This document shows positions 8,441 to 20,273 of a stretch of DNA of 64,000 nt, piece after piece (position 1 is the stretch's first letter; each line of letters begins with the position of its first letter). The notes below the pieces were generated by a model that had not been told where the DNA came from, did no database searches, and saw only the letters and a program-made list of their open reading frames with translations. The translations under genes and the position numbers were made by a program. Source of the stretch: Tatumella ptyseos (GTDB lineage Bacteria > Pseudomonadota > Gammaproteobacteria > Enterobacterales > Enterobacteriaceae); the NCBI RefSeq assembly GCF_030552895.1, contig NZ_CP130649.1, forward strand, positions 3,100,001 through 3,164,000. The letters are read 5' to 3'.

Positions 8441-8898
8441 GGAATTTCTTTACTTTTCCAATAACGTCGTTCGATTTCTAGCTTTTCAATTGTACGGATA
8501 TTTTCAAGGTCTTTCTGATATTTAGCCTGTATACTAAATCGAGGATTTATAGGGTCGGAACTGAATACATAAAAATCCGTACTCATTATCTGCTTAATGC
8601 CTCTAACGGCTGGGTGTGGAATAAAATTTAAATCGGCAATTTCTTCAGTTTGTTCTATTCGAAGAGGGAATTGTTCTCGTATATTTTGAATAAATGGATT
8701 CCATTCTAAAATTAAGAAAATAGCAAGCTCTAAGTCTAATAGTAAATGGTGTGTCCGCTTCGTTTTATGACCATAAACTCGATGAGAGCGACCACGTGAC
8801 GATAGATCACGGACAGTCAACCAAGGTTTATATGATGAGAATTCACCATCACCTCGACCATCTTTGATCTATTTCTGTTGTTGTTGGACTGATAGCAT
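8441..8898 (-). pseudogene. tnsA: Truncated and interrupted tnsA (Tn7-type transposase endonuclease subunit)
   Basis: TnsA makes the 5' cuts at Tn7 ends together with TnsB. From an ATG at 8898 the frame reads MLSVQQQQK, then a TAG stop at 8871-8869, then IKDGRGDGEFSSYKPWLTVR. This continues in frame, aligned with the Tn7 TnsA N-terminus (RRIKEGRGQG...PWLTVQ). The catalytic residues of the endonuclease fold remain: Glu in LDLELAIF, Asp in MSTDF and Lys in IQAKYQ, equivalent to Tn7 Glu63, Asp114 and Lys132. The protein stops at the KEIP segment, where IS1 begins (8440/8441), so the C-terminal domain that contacts TnsC is lost. A TTG at 8820 could in principle restart a 134-residue product. Premature stop plus truncation make it a pseudogene. 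Confidence 0.88.
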
Positions 8899-8944
8899 AA
8901 AAAAACACCTGTTGTGTTCATTTGAAATGAGCATAACAGGTGTT
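8899..8944 (-). terminator. Strong hairpin with U-tract between glmS and tnsA
   Basis: The arms AACACCTGTTGTGTTCATTT (8904-8923) and its near-complement at 8925-8944 form a 20-bp stem with two non-Watson-Crick positions (probably G-U pairs in one orientation) and a one-base centre. On the minus strand the stem is followed by a run of T (8905-8899) ending at the tnsA ATG. It fits a rho-independent terminator that stops glmS readthrough, carried inside the transposon end. A palindromic binding site for a regulator of tnsA is an alternative. Confidence 0.7.
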
Positions 8945-8960
8945 CATAAAACAAACAATA

Positions 8961-9000
8961 TAGTATGATACTTTATTGTTTAGTGTGAGACTTTATTTTC
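8961..9000. repeat. Tandem 20-bp TnsB-type binding repeats in the transposon end
   Basis: Two head-to-tail copies, TAGTATGATACTTTATTGTT (8961-8980) and TAGTGTGAGACTTTATTTTC (8981-9000), identical at 16 of 20 positions. They lie immediately inside the 8-bp terminus at 9001-9008. Tn7 ends carry several overlapping repeats of about 22 bp that bind TnsB; spacing and position agree. Further copies may be hidden in the 8945-8960 stretch but I cannot show them. Confidence 0.75.
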
Positions 9001-9013
9001 TGCTCACAATAAT
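9001..9013. other. Tn7-type terminus and probable 5-bp target duplication at attTn7
   Basis: The element ends with ACA at 9006-9008. The next five bases, ATAAT (9009-9013), are the expected position of the target duplication, with 23 bp between them and the glmS stop codon. Tn7-family elements guided by TnsD insert at this distance downstream of glmS. The matching copy at the far end lies outside the window, so the duplication is inferred. Confidence 0.7.
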
Positions 9014-9036
9014 CAAAGCACTATCCGCGCTTAGCT

Positions 9037-10869
9037 TTACTCTACCGTTACCGATTTCGCTAAATTACGAGGTTGATCGACATCTGTTCCTTTAATCAGC
9101 GCAATATAGTAAGAAAGCAGCTGCAGTGGGATGGTATAGATGATCGGAGCAAGCACCTCTTCGACATGTGGCAGTGGGATAATTTTCATATTCGGGCTAT
9201 CACTAAAGCCGGCATCTTGATCGGCGAAGACATAGAGTAAACCACCGCGAGCCCGTACCTCTTCAATGTTGGACTTTAGCTTTTCCAGTAGTTCGTTATT
9301 TGGCGCAACAATAATAACCGGCATATCGGCATCAACTAAAGCCAACGGCCCGTGTTTTAGCTCGCCCGCCGCATAAGCTTCGGCATGAATATAAGAGATC
9401 TCTTTAAGCTTTAATGCCCCTTCCATGGCGATAGGGTATTGATCGCCACGACCTAAGAACAAGGCATGATGTTTGTCAGAAAAATCTTCCGCTAGACTCT
9501 CAATGTTCTTATCTTGCGAGAGTATTTGTTCAATACGCCCCGGTAAGGCTTGTAGTGCATGAATAATCTCGTGTTCCACCGCTTCAGGCTTACCATTCAG
9601 GCGAGCCATCTGTGCCACCAGCATTAAGAGTACGGTTAATTGGGTAGTGAACGCTTTGGTCGAGGCGACGCCGATCTCGGTACCCGCCTTGGTCATTAAC
9701 GCCATATCCGACTCGCGTACCAAAGACGAGCCGTTGACATTACAGATTGTCAGCGCGCCTAAGTAGCCAATCTCTTTGGATAAACGAAGGGCTGCAAGGG
9801 TGTCCGCCGTTTCGCCGGACTGCGATAAGGTAATCAGTAGGCTATCGGGACGTACCACCGATTTACGGTAACGAAATTCCGAGGCAATCTCGACATCGCA
9901 CGGAACACCAGCAATAGCCTCAAACCAGTAACGGGAGACTAAACCGGAGTTATAAGAGGTTCCACAGGCAACAATTTGAATATGCTTGGCGCGAGAGAGT
10001 AGCGCAAGACCTGACTCCCCTAATTCGCTTAGATCAATTTGCCCGTCATGGAAACGACCTTGTAGAGTATTCTTAATCGCGATCGGTTGCTCGTAGATCT
10101 CTTTTTGCATGTAGTGACGGTAAAGACCTTTATCGCCAGCATCATATTGAGCAGACGATTCGATGACTGCGCGAGTCACTGGCGTTTCGTCACGTTGGAA
10201 TAGGGAGACGGTGCGGCGAGTTACTTCAGCGACATCACCTTCCTCTAAAAAAATAAAACGACGGGTGACCGGTAATAACGCCAGCTGGTCAGATGCCACA
10301 AAATTCTCACCCACCCCTAAACCAATCACTAATGGGCTGCCAGAACGTGCAGCGACCAGAACTGAAGGGTCATTGCTATCCATAATCACCATGCCATAGG
10401 CACCGCGTAATAATTTAATCACGCGTTGTACCACTTCACGTAAGCTACCACCATGCATTTTCTGCTGCTGGTGGATTAAGTGAGCAACCACTTCGGTATC
10501 GGTTTGTGAGGTAAAAACATAGCCATCGGCCAGCAGCGCTGGGCGTAACTCATCGTGATTTTCGATGATACCGTTATGTACCAGTACAATATTATGAGAA
10601 ACATGTGGGTGAGCGTTCACTTCGGATGGAACACCGTGTGTGGCCCAACGTGTATGCGCAATACCAGTGCCGCCTGTGACGGGTTGTTGCTCAACTGCAT
10701 CCACCAGCGCCTGCACCTTACCTAAACGACGAAGACGCGTTAAATGCCCCTGTTGGTCAGCCACTGCCAAGCCCGAAGAGTCATAACCGCGATACTCTAG
10801 ACGGCGTAGGCCTTCTAATAAAATTTCAGCAATATCACGTTGTGCTACCGCACCCACTATTCCACACAT
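9037..10869 (-). CDS. glmS: Glutamine-fructose-6-phosphate aminotransferase
   Basis: Makes glucosamine-6-phosphate from fructose-6-phosphate and glutamine, the first committed step to UDP-GlcNAc for peptidoglycan and LPS. It is a 610-residue cytoplasmic enzyme of normal length. The N-terminal glutaminase uses Cys2 (MCGIVGAV) as nucleophile. Two SIS sugar-isomerase domains follow ([17 protein letters not shown]). The C-terminus is the conserved [10 protein letters not shown] whose codons form part of the attTn7 recognition region. It is transcribed after glmU, with only 35 bases between them. In E. coli that gap is much longer and carries the GlmZ small-RNA pairing site, so this control may differ here. 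No glmS ribozyme is expected or seen. Confidence 0.98.
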   Translation of the reverse strand: MCGIVGAVAQRDIAEILLEGLRRLEYRGYDSSGLAVADQQGHLTRLRRLGKVQALVDAVEQQPVTGGTGIAHTRWATHGVPSEVNAHPHVSHNIVLVHNGIIENHDELRPALLADGYVFTSQTDTEVVAHLIHQQQKMHGGSLREVVQRVIKLLRGAYGMVIMDSNDPSVLVAARSGSPLVIGLGVGENFVASDQLALLPVTRRFIFLEEGDVAEVTRRTVSLFQRDETPVTRAVIESSAQYDAGDKGLYRHYMQKEIYEQPIAIKNTLQGRFHDGQIDLSELGESGLALLSRAKHIQIVACGTSYNSGLVSRYWFEAIAGVPCDVEIASEFRYRKSVVRPDSLLITLSQSGETADTLAALRLSKEIGYLGALTICNVNGSSLVRESDMALMTKAGTEIGVASTKAFTTQLTVLLMLVAQMARLNGKPEAVEHEIIHALQALPGRIEQILSQDKNIESLAEDFSDKHHALFLGRGDQYPIAMEGALKLKEISYIHAEAYAAGELKHGPLALVDADMPVIIVAPNNELLEKLKSNIEEVRARGGLLYVFADQDAGFSDSPNMKIIPLPHVEEVLAPIIYTIPLQLLSYYIALIKGTDVDQPRNLAKSVTVE

Positions 10870-10904
10870 AACATTATCCTAAACTGTTTGAATGTAAGCC
10901 GTTT

Positions 10905-12281
10905 TTACGAGTTACTTTTCTTTCTTGAGGGCTGCCAACCGGCTTTGCTTAACTGCTCTTTGGGGTTGTAGGCCAACGATGCTGAGGCTATATCACGCAT
11001 CACCGTGGTACCTGCAGCAATAGTCACGCCGTCACCGACCGTAACCGGTGCAATAAGTTGAGTATCTGATCCCACAAAGACATGATCACCGATCACCGTT
11101 TGGTACTTATATTTACCGTCGTAATTACAGGTAATGGTTCCTGCACCAATATTGACATCACTGCCAATAGTCGCGTCGCCAAGATAGCTTAAATGACCAG
11201 CTTTCGTCCCTTTACCTAGTTGAGATTTTTTAACTTCGACAAAATTGCCGACATGAACCTCTGCCGCTAATTCAGCGCCTGGACGTAATCGTGCAAACGG
11301 GCCGACAGTACAGGCCGTACCGAGCTCGGCACCATCAATCACGCTATAGGGGCTTATTTCTGCGTTATCACCGATCACACTGTTACGGAGAATACAGCCA
11401 GCACCAATTTTGACGTTATTTCCCAGTACCACATCACCTTCGATAATCACATTGCAGTCAATTTCAACATCACGACCATGAGTTAAATGACCACGAAGAT
11501 CGAACCGCGAAGCGTCACGTAACATAACACCCGCCAATAATAACTGCTCTGCACGGTCGTGTTGATAAATACGTTCTAATTGTGAGAGCTGTAAGCGATT
11601 ATTCACCCCTTCCGTTTCACTCTGCTTCGTCGGATGAACCGCACAGATTTCACGTCCTTCGCGGTGAGCAAGCTCAATAATATCGGTGATATAATATTCA
11701 CCCTGCGCATTGTTATTCGTTAGCTGACTCAACCAACGTTTTAAGTCTCCACCGTTGGCCAATAAAATACCCGTATTGACTTCTTTTATGGTCAACTGCT
11801 CGGCTGAGGCATCTTTCTGCTCAACAATACCGGTTATTGTATCGTGATCACGCAGAATACGACCATAACCGGTTGGAGTATCGGTTATGACTGTCAATAA
11901 GGCGATGCCACCATGAGGTTTCGAGGCATGTAAACGGCGTAAAGTATCAGCGGCGATTAGCGGAACATCACCGTAAAGCATTAAAATGTCTTCATCATCA
12001 CTGAATGCAGGGGCAGCTTGTTGCATGGCATGGCCGGTACCTAATTGCTCTGCTTGATAAACCCAATGCAGGTCGGGGTCGGCTAAATGGCTTTTTAATA
12101 ATTCGCCACCATGGCCATAAACAAGATGGATTTTTTTTGCTTCAAGGACTTTGGCTGTATCAATGACGTGCTGCACCATCGGTTTACCTGCCAAGTGGTG
12201 TAACACTTTTGGAAGGTCGGAATACATCCTTGTCCCCTTGCCTGCTGCAAGGATCACCACACTCATCGCTTTACTAGACAT
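10905..12281 (-). CDS. glmU: Bifunctional UDP-GlcNAc pyrophosphorylase / glucosamine-1-phosphate acetyltransferase
   Basis: Carries out the last two steps to UDP-N-acetylglucosamine. It is 458 residues long. The N-terminal nucleotidyltransferase shows LAAGKGTRM at about 12-20 and LYGDVPL further on. The C-terminal left-handed beta-helix shows hexapeptide repeats ([31 protein letters not shown]) and acetyl-CoA-site residues. The start matches the E. coli protein's [16 protein letters not shown]. It forms an operon with glmS. Its own promoter probably lies in 12290-12385, upstream and beyond the atpC terminator. Confidence 0.98.
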   Translation of the reverse strand: MSSKAMSVVILAAGKGTRMYSDLPKVLHHLAGKPMVQHVIDTAKVLEAKKIHLVYGHGGELLKSHLADPDLHWVYQAEQLGTGHAMQQAAPAFSDDEDILMLYGDVPLIAADTLRRLHASKPHGGIALLTVITDTPTGYGRILRDHDTITGIVEQKDASAEQLTIKEVNTGILLANGGDLKRWLSQLTNNNAQGEYYITDIIELAHREGREICAVHPTKQSETEGVNNRLQLSQLERIYQHDRAEQLLLAGVMLRDASRFDLRGHLTHGRDVEIDCNVIIEGDVVLGNNVKIGAGCILRNSVIGDNAEISPYSVIDGAELGTACTVGPFARLRPGAELAAEVHVGNFVEVKKSQLGKGTKAGHLSYLGDATIGSDVNIGAGTITCNYDGKYKYQTVIGDHVFVGSDTQLIAPVTVGDGVTIAAGTTVMRDIASASLAYNPKEQLSKAGWQPSRKKSNS

Positions 12282-12385
12282 ACAGATCCTAATTCGTTTG
12301 ATTCGCTTGAAGAGATAATCACTTTACTGCACAGGATACACCATATTTCTCTTACCAAAATTAGATATTGTGAAGAAAAATAGCT

Positions 12386-12416
12386 AAAAAAAATGCCAGC
12401 CGGTAAGGGCTGGCAT
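12386..12416 (-). terminator. Rho-independent terminator of the atp operon
   Basis: A 9-bp perfect stem (ATGCCAGCC at 12393-12401 with GGCTGGCAT at 12408-12416) is followed on the minus strand by seven to eight T residues. It lies about 20 bases past the atpC stop. Confidence 0.9.
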
Positions 12417-12437
12417 GATTCAGAGCACTAGGCCTGA

Positions 12438-12857
12438 TTACATCGCTTTTCTGGTCAGTTCAATGACCCGCAGCTTGGCAATCGCTTTCGCCAGTTCCGC
12501 AGAAGCCAGAGCATAATCAACATCAGTGTTGTTTTTACTCATAGACTCTTCAGCTTGACGCTTCGCTTCAAGCGCCTGCGCTTCATCTAACTCTTCGCCA
12601 CGAATCGCGGTGTCCGCCATTACGTTAACGTCGTTAGGCTGAACTTCCAAGATACCGCCAGAGAGGTAAATAACCTCTTCGCTATTATCTTGTTTAACGA
12701 TACGAACCAAACCAGGCTTAATGGCGGTCAGTAACGGGGTGTGGCCGTGGAAAATCCCTAGCTCACCTTCGCTACCTGACACCTGGATATGTTGAACAAC
12801 ACCAGAGAACATCTCTTTCTCTGCGCTGACAACAGTCAGGTGAAAACTTTTAGCCAT
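12438..12857 (-). CDS. atpC: ATP synthase F1 subunit epsilon
   Basis: 139 residues, the E. coli length. Central-stalk subunit that couples rotation to catalysis and inhibits ATP hydrolysis. The N-terminal beta-sandwich ([40 protein letters not shown]) and C-terminal two-helix domain (LEAKRQAEE..., [10 protein letters not shown]) are visible. It is the last gene of the atp operon, 23 bases after atpD. Confidence 0.98.
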   Translation of the reverse strand: MAKSFHLTVVSAEKEMFSGVVQHIQVSGSEGELGIFHGHTPLLTAIKPGLVRIVKQDNSEEVIYLSGGILEVQPNDVNVMADTAIRGEELDEAQALEAKRQAEESMSKNNTDVDYALASAELAKAIAKLRVIELTRKAM

Positions 12858-12880
12858 AATTATTCTCCTGGAAACTGTAA

Positions 12881-14308
<1,428 letters not shown>

Positions 14309-15175
14309 TTAAACCGCGGAGGCCCCCGAGACGATCTCGGTAAGTTCCTGGGTGATGCTGGCCTGACGAGCTTTGTTGTAAACCAACTGGAGCTCTTTGA
14401 TCAGGTTTCCGCCGTTGTCGGTTGCAGCTTTCATCGCCACCATACGTGCGGCCTGCTCGCTGGCCAGGTTTTCCACAACACCCTGATAAACCTGAGATTC
14501 GACATAACGGCGCAGCAAAGTATCCAGCAACGCTTTCGGATCGGGTTCGTACAGGTAGTCCCAAGTTTTCGTCTTCAACTCTGCTTCGCCTTCAGCTGGC
14601 GGTAACGGCAGCATCTGGGTAACGGTTGGGGTCTGGGACATCGTGTTGTTAAATTTGTTGCTAACGACATAAAGCTTGTCGATACGGCCTTCATCGAAGG
14701 CTTGTAACATCACTTGGACTGGACCGATGATATCAGCCAGTGCAGGTTTATCGCCTAAGCCACTTGCTTGAGCAACAACGTTACCGCCAACAGCTTTAAA
14801 GAATGAGAGCCCTTTCGAACCGATAATGGCCAGATCGCTCTGAACACCTTTATCAGACCAAGCTTTCATCTCTGTCATTAATTTTTTGAACAAGTTAGTG
14901 TTCAAACCACCACAAAGCCCGCGGTCGGTAGAAACGACCAAATAGCCGACGCGCTTAACGTCACGCTCATCCAGGTAAGGGTGCTTGTATTCCAGATTTC
15001 CTAACGCTAAGTGACCGATCACTTTGCGAATAGTCTCTGCATACGGACGGCTGGCTGCCATGCGTTCCTGCGATTTACGCATTTTGGAGGCGGCTACCAT
15101 TTCCATCGCTTTGGTGATTTTCTGCGTATTTTTTACGCTTCCAATCTTACTACGTATCTCTTTTGCGCCGGCCAT
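14309..15175 (-). CDS. atpG: ATP synthase F1 subunit gamma
   Basis: Rotor shaft of F1. It is 288 residues long with the N-terminal coiled-coil helix ([24 protein letters not shown]), the central Rossmann-like part containing [11 protein letters not shown], and the C-terminal helix ([21 protein letters not shown] then [11 protein letters not shown]). Length and order are as in E. coli. Confidence 0.98.
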   Translation of the reverse strand: MAGAKEIRSKIGSVKNTQKITKAMEMVAASKMRKSQERMAASRPYAETIRKVIGHLALGNLEYKHPYLDERDVKRVGYLVVSTDRGLCGGLNTNLFKKLMTEMKAWSDKGVQSDLAIIGSKGLSFFKAVGGNVVAQASGLGDKPALADIIGPVQVMLQAFDEGRIDKLYVVSNKFNNTMSQTPTVTQMLPLPPAEGEAELKTKTWDYLYEPDPKALLDTLLRRYVESQVYQGVVENLASEQAARMVAMKAATDNGGNLIKELQLVYNKARQASITQELTEIVSGASAV

Positions 15176-15226
15176 GAGCTTCTCCTCAAAGTCAGGCGGC
15201 CTGCTTACTCAGCAAGCCGCAAGACA

Positions 15227-16768
15227 TTACCAGGACTGGGTTTTCTTGAACGTTTCGAGGAGAGCTTTGAACTTCTCTTCGATTTCGCCGTTGTAATTAC
15301 CAGATTGGTTGATTTCCTGCATCAGTTCCGCATGCTCGCGAGCAGCATAAGCTAACAGAGCAGATTCGAAGCTGCCGATTTTAGACAGTTCAACATCGCT
15401 CAGGAAGCCACGCTCAGCAGCAAATAGAACCAGACCCTGTTGAGAAACAGACATTGGCTCGTATTGCTTTTGCTTCAGCAATTCAGTCACTTTCTGACCG
15501 TGATCTAATTGCTTACGAGTCGCTTCATCAAGATCTGATGCGAATTGGGAGAATGCTGCCAATTCACGGTACTGTGCTAATGCGGTACGAATACCACCAG
15601 ACAGTTTCTTGATGATTTTGGTCTGCGCTGCACCACCCACACGAGATACAGAGATCCCTGGGTTAACGGCAGGACGGATACCGGAGTTAAATAGGTTCGA
15701 TTCTAAGAAGATCTGACCGTCGGTAATAGAGATTACGTTAGTCGGAACGAACGCAGAAACGTCACCCGCTTGAGTTTCGATGATTGGCAGCGCGGTTAAT
15801 GAACCGGTCTTACCTTTCACTTCGCCTTTAGTGAAGTTTTCAACATACTCAGCGCTAACACGTGAAGCACGCTCTAGCAGACGAGAGTGGAGATAGAAAA
15901 CATCACCAGGGAATGCTTCACGTCCTGGTGGACGACGTAGCAGCAGTGAAATTTGACGGTAAGCAACAGCTTGCTTAGACAAATCATCATAAACGATCAG
16001 CGCGTCTTCACCACGGTCACGGAAGTATTCACCCATCGCACATCCTGCATAAGGTGCAAGATATTGCAGTGCAGCAGATTCAGAAGCTGAAGCCACGACA
16101 ACGATAGTGTTAGACAGTGCACCGTGCTCTTCTAATTTACGAACAACGTTCGAAATCGTTGAAGCTTTCTGACCGATAGCAACGTAAACACATTTGATGC
16201 CTGAATCGCGTTGGTTGATGATTGCATCGATCGCCATCGCGGTTTTACCGGTCTGACGGTCACCGATGATCAGCTCACGCTGGCCACGGCCGATTGGAAT
16301 CATCGCATCAACTGCTTTGTAACCTGTTTGAACAGGCTCATCAACAGATTGACGGTCGATAACGCCTGGAGCAATCATTTCAACTGGAGAGAAACCGTCG
16401 TTTTCAACAGGTCCTTTACCATCGATAGGTGCACCAAGAGTGTTAACAACACGGCCTAACAGACCACGTCCAACAGGAACTTCTAAAATACGGCCAGTAC
16501 ACTTCACTTTCATGCCTTCGGCAAGATCAGCGTAAGGACCCATCACTACTGCACCAACAGAGTCGCGCTCTAAGTTCAGTGCGATAGCGTAACGGTTGCC
16601 GGGTAGGGCAATCATCTCACCCTGCATAACATCATTGATGCCATGAACACGGATGATCCCGTCACTTACAGAAACAATTGTACCTTCATTGTGAGCTTCG
16701 CTCACGACATCGAACTGAGCAATACGCTGCTTGATCAGTTCGCTGATTTCGGTGGAATTCAGTTGCAT
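15227..16768 (-). CDS. atpA: ATP synthase F1 subunit alpha
   Basis: Non-catalytic nucleotide-binding subunit. It is 513 residues long, the same as E. coli. The P-loop is GDRQTGKTA near residues 169-177. [10 protein letters not shown], the [12 protein letters not shown]alker B region and the alpha-type arginine-finger segment ISVSRVGG are present. It sits between atpH and atpG. Confidence 0.99.
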   Translation of the reverse strand: MQLNSTEISELIKQRIAQFDVVSEAHNEGTIVSVSDGIIRVHGINDVMQGEMIALPGNRYAIALNLERDSVGAVVMGPYADLAEGMKVKCTGRILEVPVGRGLLGRVVNTLGAPIDGKGPVENDGFSPVEMIAPGVIDRQSVDEPVQTGYKAVDAMIPIGRGQRELIIGDRQTGKTAMAIDAIINQRDSGIKCVYVAIGQKASTISNVVRKLEEHGALSNTIVVVASASESAALQYLAPYAGCAMGEYFRDRGEDALIVYDDLSKQAVAYRQISLLLRRPPGREAFPGDVFYLHSRLLERASRVSAEYVENFTKGEVKGKTGSLTALPIIETQAGDVSAFVPTNVISITDGQIFLESNLFNSGIRPAVNPGISVSRVGGAAQTKIIKKLSGGIRTALAQYRELAAFSQFASDLDEATRKQLDHGQKVTELLKQKQYEPMSVSQQGLVLFAAERGFLSDVELSKIGSFESALLAYAAREHAELMQEINQSGNYNGEIEEKFKALLETFKKTQSW

Positions 16769-16782
16769 ATGCTCCAGTCCCC

Positions 16783-17316
16783 TTAAGACTGCAAGACGTC
16801 TGCTAGACGATCTAGACGGCCACGGATACTTCCGTCGATGACCGTATCACCCGCACGGATGATGACGCCTGCCATTACAGACTTATCGATTTTGCAATTC
16901 AGCTTAACTTTGCGTGATAAACGTTTTTCCATCGCGGCACTGATTTTAGCCAGTTGCGCTTCATTCAATGCGCTTGCAGAGATAACGTCGACTTCCGCCG
17001 TTGCTTCATACGCATCACGTAATTGAATAAAGCTTTCCAGAACTGCAGGAAGCGCGGTCAAACGACCATTTGTAGCCATTACCTTAACCAGGTTCTGACC
17101 ATGGGCATCAAGTTGATCACCGCACACAGCGTTCACCGTGGCAGCTGCTTTTTCAGAGGCGATAGCACCTGAAAGTAAATCAGCAAGCTGCGGAGTGCGA
17201 ACGACTTCTGCGGCAAATGCTAGCATGCTCTGCCAGCGATCAATAGCTTGGTGCTCAACAGCAAAGTCAAAAGCTGCTTTGGCGTAGGGGCGAGCTACAG
17301 TAATAAGTTCAGACAT
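16783..17316 (-). CDS. atpH: ATP synthase F1 subunit delta
   Basis: 177 residues, the E. coli length. Links the peripheral stalk to the top of F1. The N-terminal helical bundle ([12 protein letters not shown]) and the C-terminal ending with [22 protein letters not shown] typical of the family are visible. It lies 14 bases after atpF and 14 before atpA. Confidence 0.98.
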   Translation of the reverse strand: MSELITVARPYAKAAFDFAVEHQAIDRWQSMLAFAAEVVRTPQLADLLSGAIASEKAAATVNAVCGDQLDAHGQNLVKVMATNGRLTALPAVLESFIQLRDAYEATAEVDVISASALNEAQLAKISAAMEKRLSRKVKLNCKIDKSVMAGVIIRAGDTVIDGSIRGRLDRLADVLQS

Positions 17317-17330
17317 CAGCCCCTCCCTCC

Positions 17331-17801
17331 TTACAGTTCAGCGACCAGTTTATCAACGATGTCGCTGTTAGCAGCTTCATCCACGGAACGCTCGATGATT
17401 TTCTCAGCTCCTGCGACAGCCAGTAACGCAACTTGCTTACGTAGCTCTTCACGGGCACGTTTACGCTCAGCATCAATTTCTGCCTGCGCTTGTGCGACGA
17501 TCATAGTACGTTCAGCATCTGCTTCAGCTTTCGCATCTTCAAGAATCTGTGTACGACGTTTGTTCGCCTGCTCAATAATAACCTGAGCGTCTTCTTTGGC
17601 TTTTTTCAGCTGGTCGGTCGCATTAGCTTGCGCGATATCCAAGTCTTTCTTTGCTTGTTCTGCAGAAGATAAACTGTCAGCAACTTCTTTCTGACGTTTT
17701 TCGATAGCAGCCATAATTGGCGGCCATACGTACTTCATACAAAATAAGACGAACAGGATAAATGCGATGGCCTGGCCGAGGATTGTTGCATTAATATTCA
17801 C
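17331..17801 (-). CDS. atpF: ATP synthase F0 subunit b
   Basis: 156 residues. One N-terminal membrane helix (residues 5-25, [20 protein letters not shown]) is followed by a long charged coiled coil that forms the peripheral stalk ([20 protein letters not shown] onward). Length and position are as in E. coli. Confidence 0.98.
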   Translation of the reverse strand: MNINATILGQAIAFILFVLFCMKYVWPPIMAAIEKRQKEVADSLSSAEQAKKDLDIAQANATDQLKKAKEDAQVIIEQANKRRTQILEDAKAEADAERTMIVAQAQAEIDAERKRAREELRKQVALLAVAGAEKIIERSVDEAANSDIVDKLVAEL

Positions 17802-17817
17802 AGCACAATGCCTCTCA

Positions 17818-18167
<350 letters not shown>

Positions 18168-18197
18168 TCAATCAAATCAATAATGTTGGTGTAAAAA

Positions 18198-19405
<1,208 letters not shown>

Positions 19406-19823
19406 AACGTGAAAATTCCCCTTTAACCCGGAATGGTATTTCGTGTGCTTAAAAAGCTGCTGTGGCCACTTAAAGAGTGAACAGCAAAAGCCGTGCAAAT
19501 TATACGGGGAGCACCTACGATTTCAATCTGTAACTTGCGAAAAGATGAACAATTATTTAAATTTCTTTCAGAAAAGCGTTATTCAACGAATAATTACGAA
19601 AAAATAACTAAAATAAGCGAGTCAGTGACAGTTTACTTCGTTAAAAATTAACGTAAATAAAACATTATTGAAACAATATCACTTCTCGAGTGAATTAATC
19701 CTTATGAATAATAAGGTTAAAATCGCAGCTTTTAGTAAGATAAATGACGAATATTTTTACTTTTTGAGTAAGTTGAAAAGCAGAAATATTATCTTTTCAT
19801 ACTTCTGCTTTTCAGCCTATCGA
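19406..19823. other. Intergenic region upstream of the atp operon
   Basis: AT-rich stretch of 418 bases between the atpI start and the end of the small double-glycine peptide gene. It should contain the atp operon promoter on the minus strand, but I could not single out one -35/-10 pair with confidence. A stem-loop lies at 19775-19813. The 78-codon frame on the plus strand from 19668 has no family resemblance and low-complexity content, and is not called. Confidence 0.6.
19775..19813 (-). terminator. Stem-loop after the double-glycine peptide gene
   Basis: Perfect 11-bp arms GAAAAGCAGAA (19775-19785) and TTCTGCTTTTC (19803-19813) around a 17-base loop, 11 bases past the stop of the minus-strand peptide gene. 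No clean U-tract follows, so it may be a weak terminator or an mRNA 3' stabilising structure. Confidence 0.5.
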
Positions 19824-20120
19824 TTAACGGCCTTGAGCCGCTTTCTGTTCATTGATGCTATTTTTATTTTTGACAATGCTCACTACACCCAGGCCGATAC
19901 CTAAGGCGGCAGTAATCGGAGCGATGCCTACTGCAGCACCAATACCAGCCCCCAATTGTAAGCCAGACCATTTAAATGAAGTCTTTAAATTACTGACCTT
20001 ACACGCCTGATCAACAATTGTTCCAATCGCTAAGCCCATTACGGCACCAATCGGTGTGGTTACAAACCCAAAAATCCCCCCAGAGACTTGCTGAGATTGC
20101 TGTACTGTTAATTCTTTCAT
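19824..20120 (-). CDS. Double-glycine leader peptide, putative class II microcin/bacteriocin precursor
   Basis: 98 residues. The first 15, MKELTVQQSQQVSGG, have the form of a double-glycine leader (M-K-E-L plus VSGG) cut by peptidase-containing ABC exporters. The remaining 83 residues are glycine/alanine-rich and hydrophobic, with GxxxG-like stretches (GAVMGLAIG, GAGIGAAVGIAPITAALGIGLG). There is a single Cys and a polar tail, as in pore-forming class II microcins and other GG-peptides. The ATG at 20120 is chosen because AAAGGA precedes it by 7 bases. The ATG at 20135 lies within that ribosome-binding site. No immunity or exporter gene is next to it, so secretion would need genes elsewhere. 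It sits between atpI and rsmG, which are adjacent in E. coli. A candidate Fur box lies upstream. I do not recognise a named family member, and the function is inferred from the leader only. Confidence 0.7.
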   Translation of the reverse strand: MKELTVQQSQQVSGGIFGFVTTPIGAVMGLAIGTIVDQACKVSNLKTSFKWSGLQLGAGIGAAVGIAPITAALGIGLGVVSIVKNKNSINEQKAAQGR

Positions 20121-20164
20121 AGTGATTCCTTTCATAACGGTTAATGATTACTGTTAACGACACA

Positions 20165-20203
20165 TGTCAAAGTGCGCAGTAAGAGTAAATGATCATTTTT
20201 ATC
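20165..20203 (-). promoter_or_regulatory. Candidate Fur box and -35 element upstream of the double-glycine peptide gene
   Basis: On the minus strand GATAAAAATGATCATTTAC (20203-20185) matches the 19-bp Fur consensus GATAATGATAATCATTATC at 14 positions. A perfect TTGACA (20170-20165) lies just downstream, but its -10 partner is weak. Several known class II microcins are Fur-repressed, so the pairing is sensible, though the match is from inspection only. Confidence 0.45.
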
Positions 20204-20245
20204 TTTGTAAACAGATAGTTATGTAGGATTTTAGCTTTAACTATG

Positions 20246-20270
20246 AAAAAAGGAACCTTATCGGTTCCTT
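20246..20270 (-). terminator. Rho-independent terminator after rsmG
   Basis: Stem AAGGAACC (20250-20257) / GGTTCCTT (20263-20270) with a 5-base loop. It is followed on the minus strand by a T run, directly past the rsmG stop codon. Confidence 0.85.
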
Positions 20271-20273
20271 ATA

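Larger units (their letters stand above)
1..9008. mobile_element. Tn7-like transposon in attTn7, glmS-proximal part (other end outside window)
   Basis: Everything from the window's left edge to position 9008 reads as the right-hand part of a Tn7-type element. Seen directly: a terminus reading TGTGAGCAGA inward from 9008, close to Tn7's TGTGGGCGGA; two tandem TnsB-type repeats; a tnsA gene starting about 110 bp inside the end and transcribed away from glmS; and an insertion point 28 bp beyond the glmS stop codon. In Tn7 the tns-bearing right end lies next to glmS, as here. tnsB, tnsC and tnsD are missing: tnsA is cut by an IS1 copy, and beyond it lie an IS1595 remnant and a type I restriction operon with prrC. 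The base composition is visibly more AT-rich than the core genes from 9037 on. The element is probably immobile unless Tns proteins act in trans. The far end and its target duplication are outside the window. Confidence 0.82.

Noticed and set aside
7664..8449. Target-site duplication around IS1
   Set aside because: The 9 bases on each side differ, so no duplication is claimed.
10870..10904. glmS ribozyme or riboswitch
   Set aside because: The spacer is far too short, and enterobacteria control glmS by small RNAs instead.
19668..19904. 78-codon plus-strand frame between atpI and the double-glycine peptide gene
   Set aside because: Phe/Ile-rich translation of AT-rich DNA that runs into the opposite-strand peptide gene; no recognisable start context or family.
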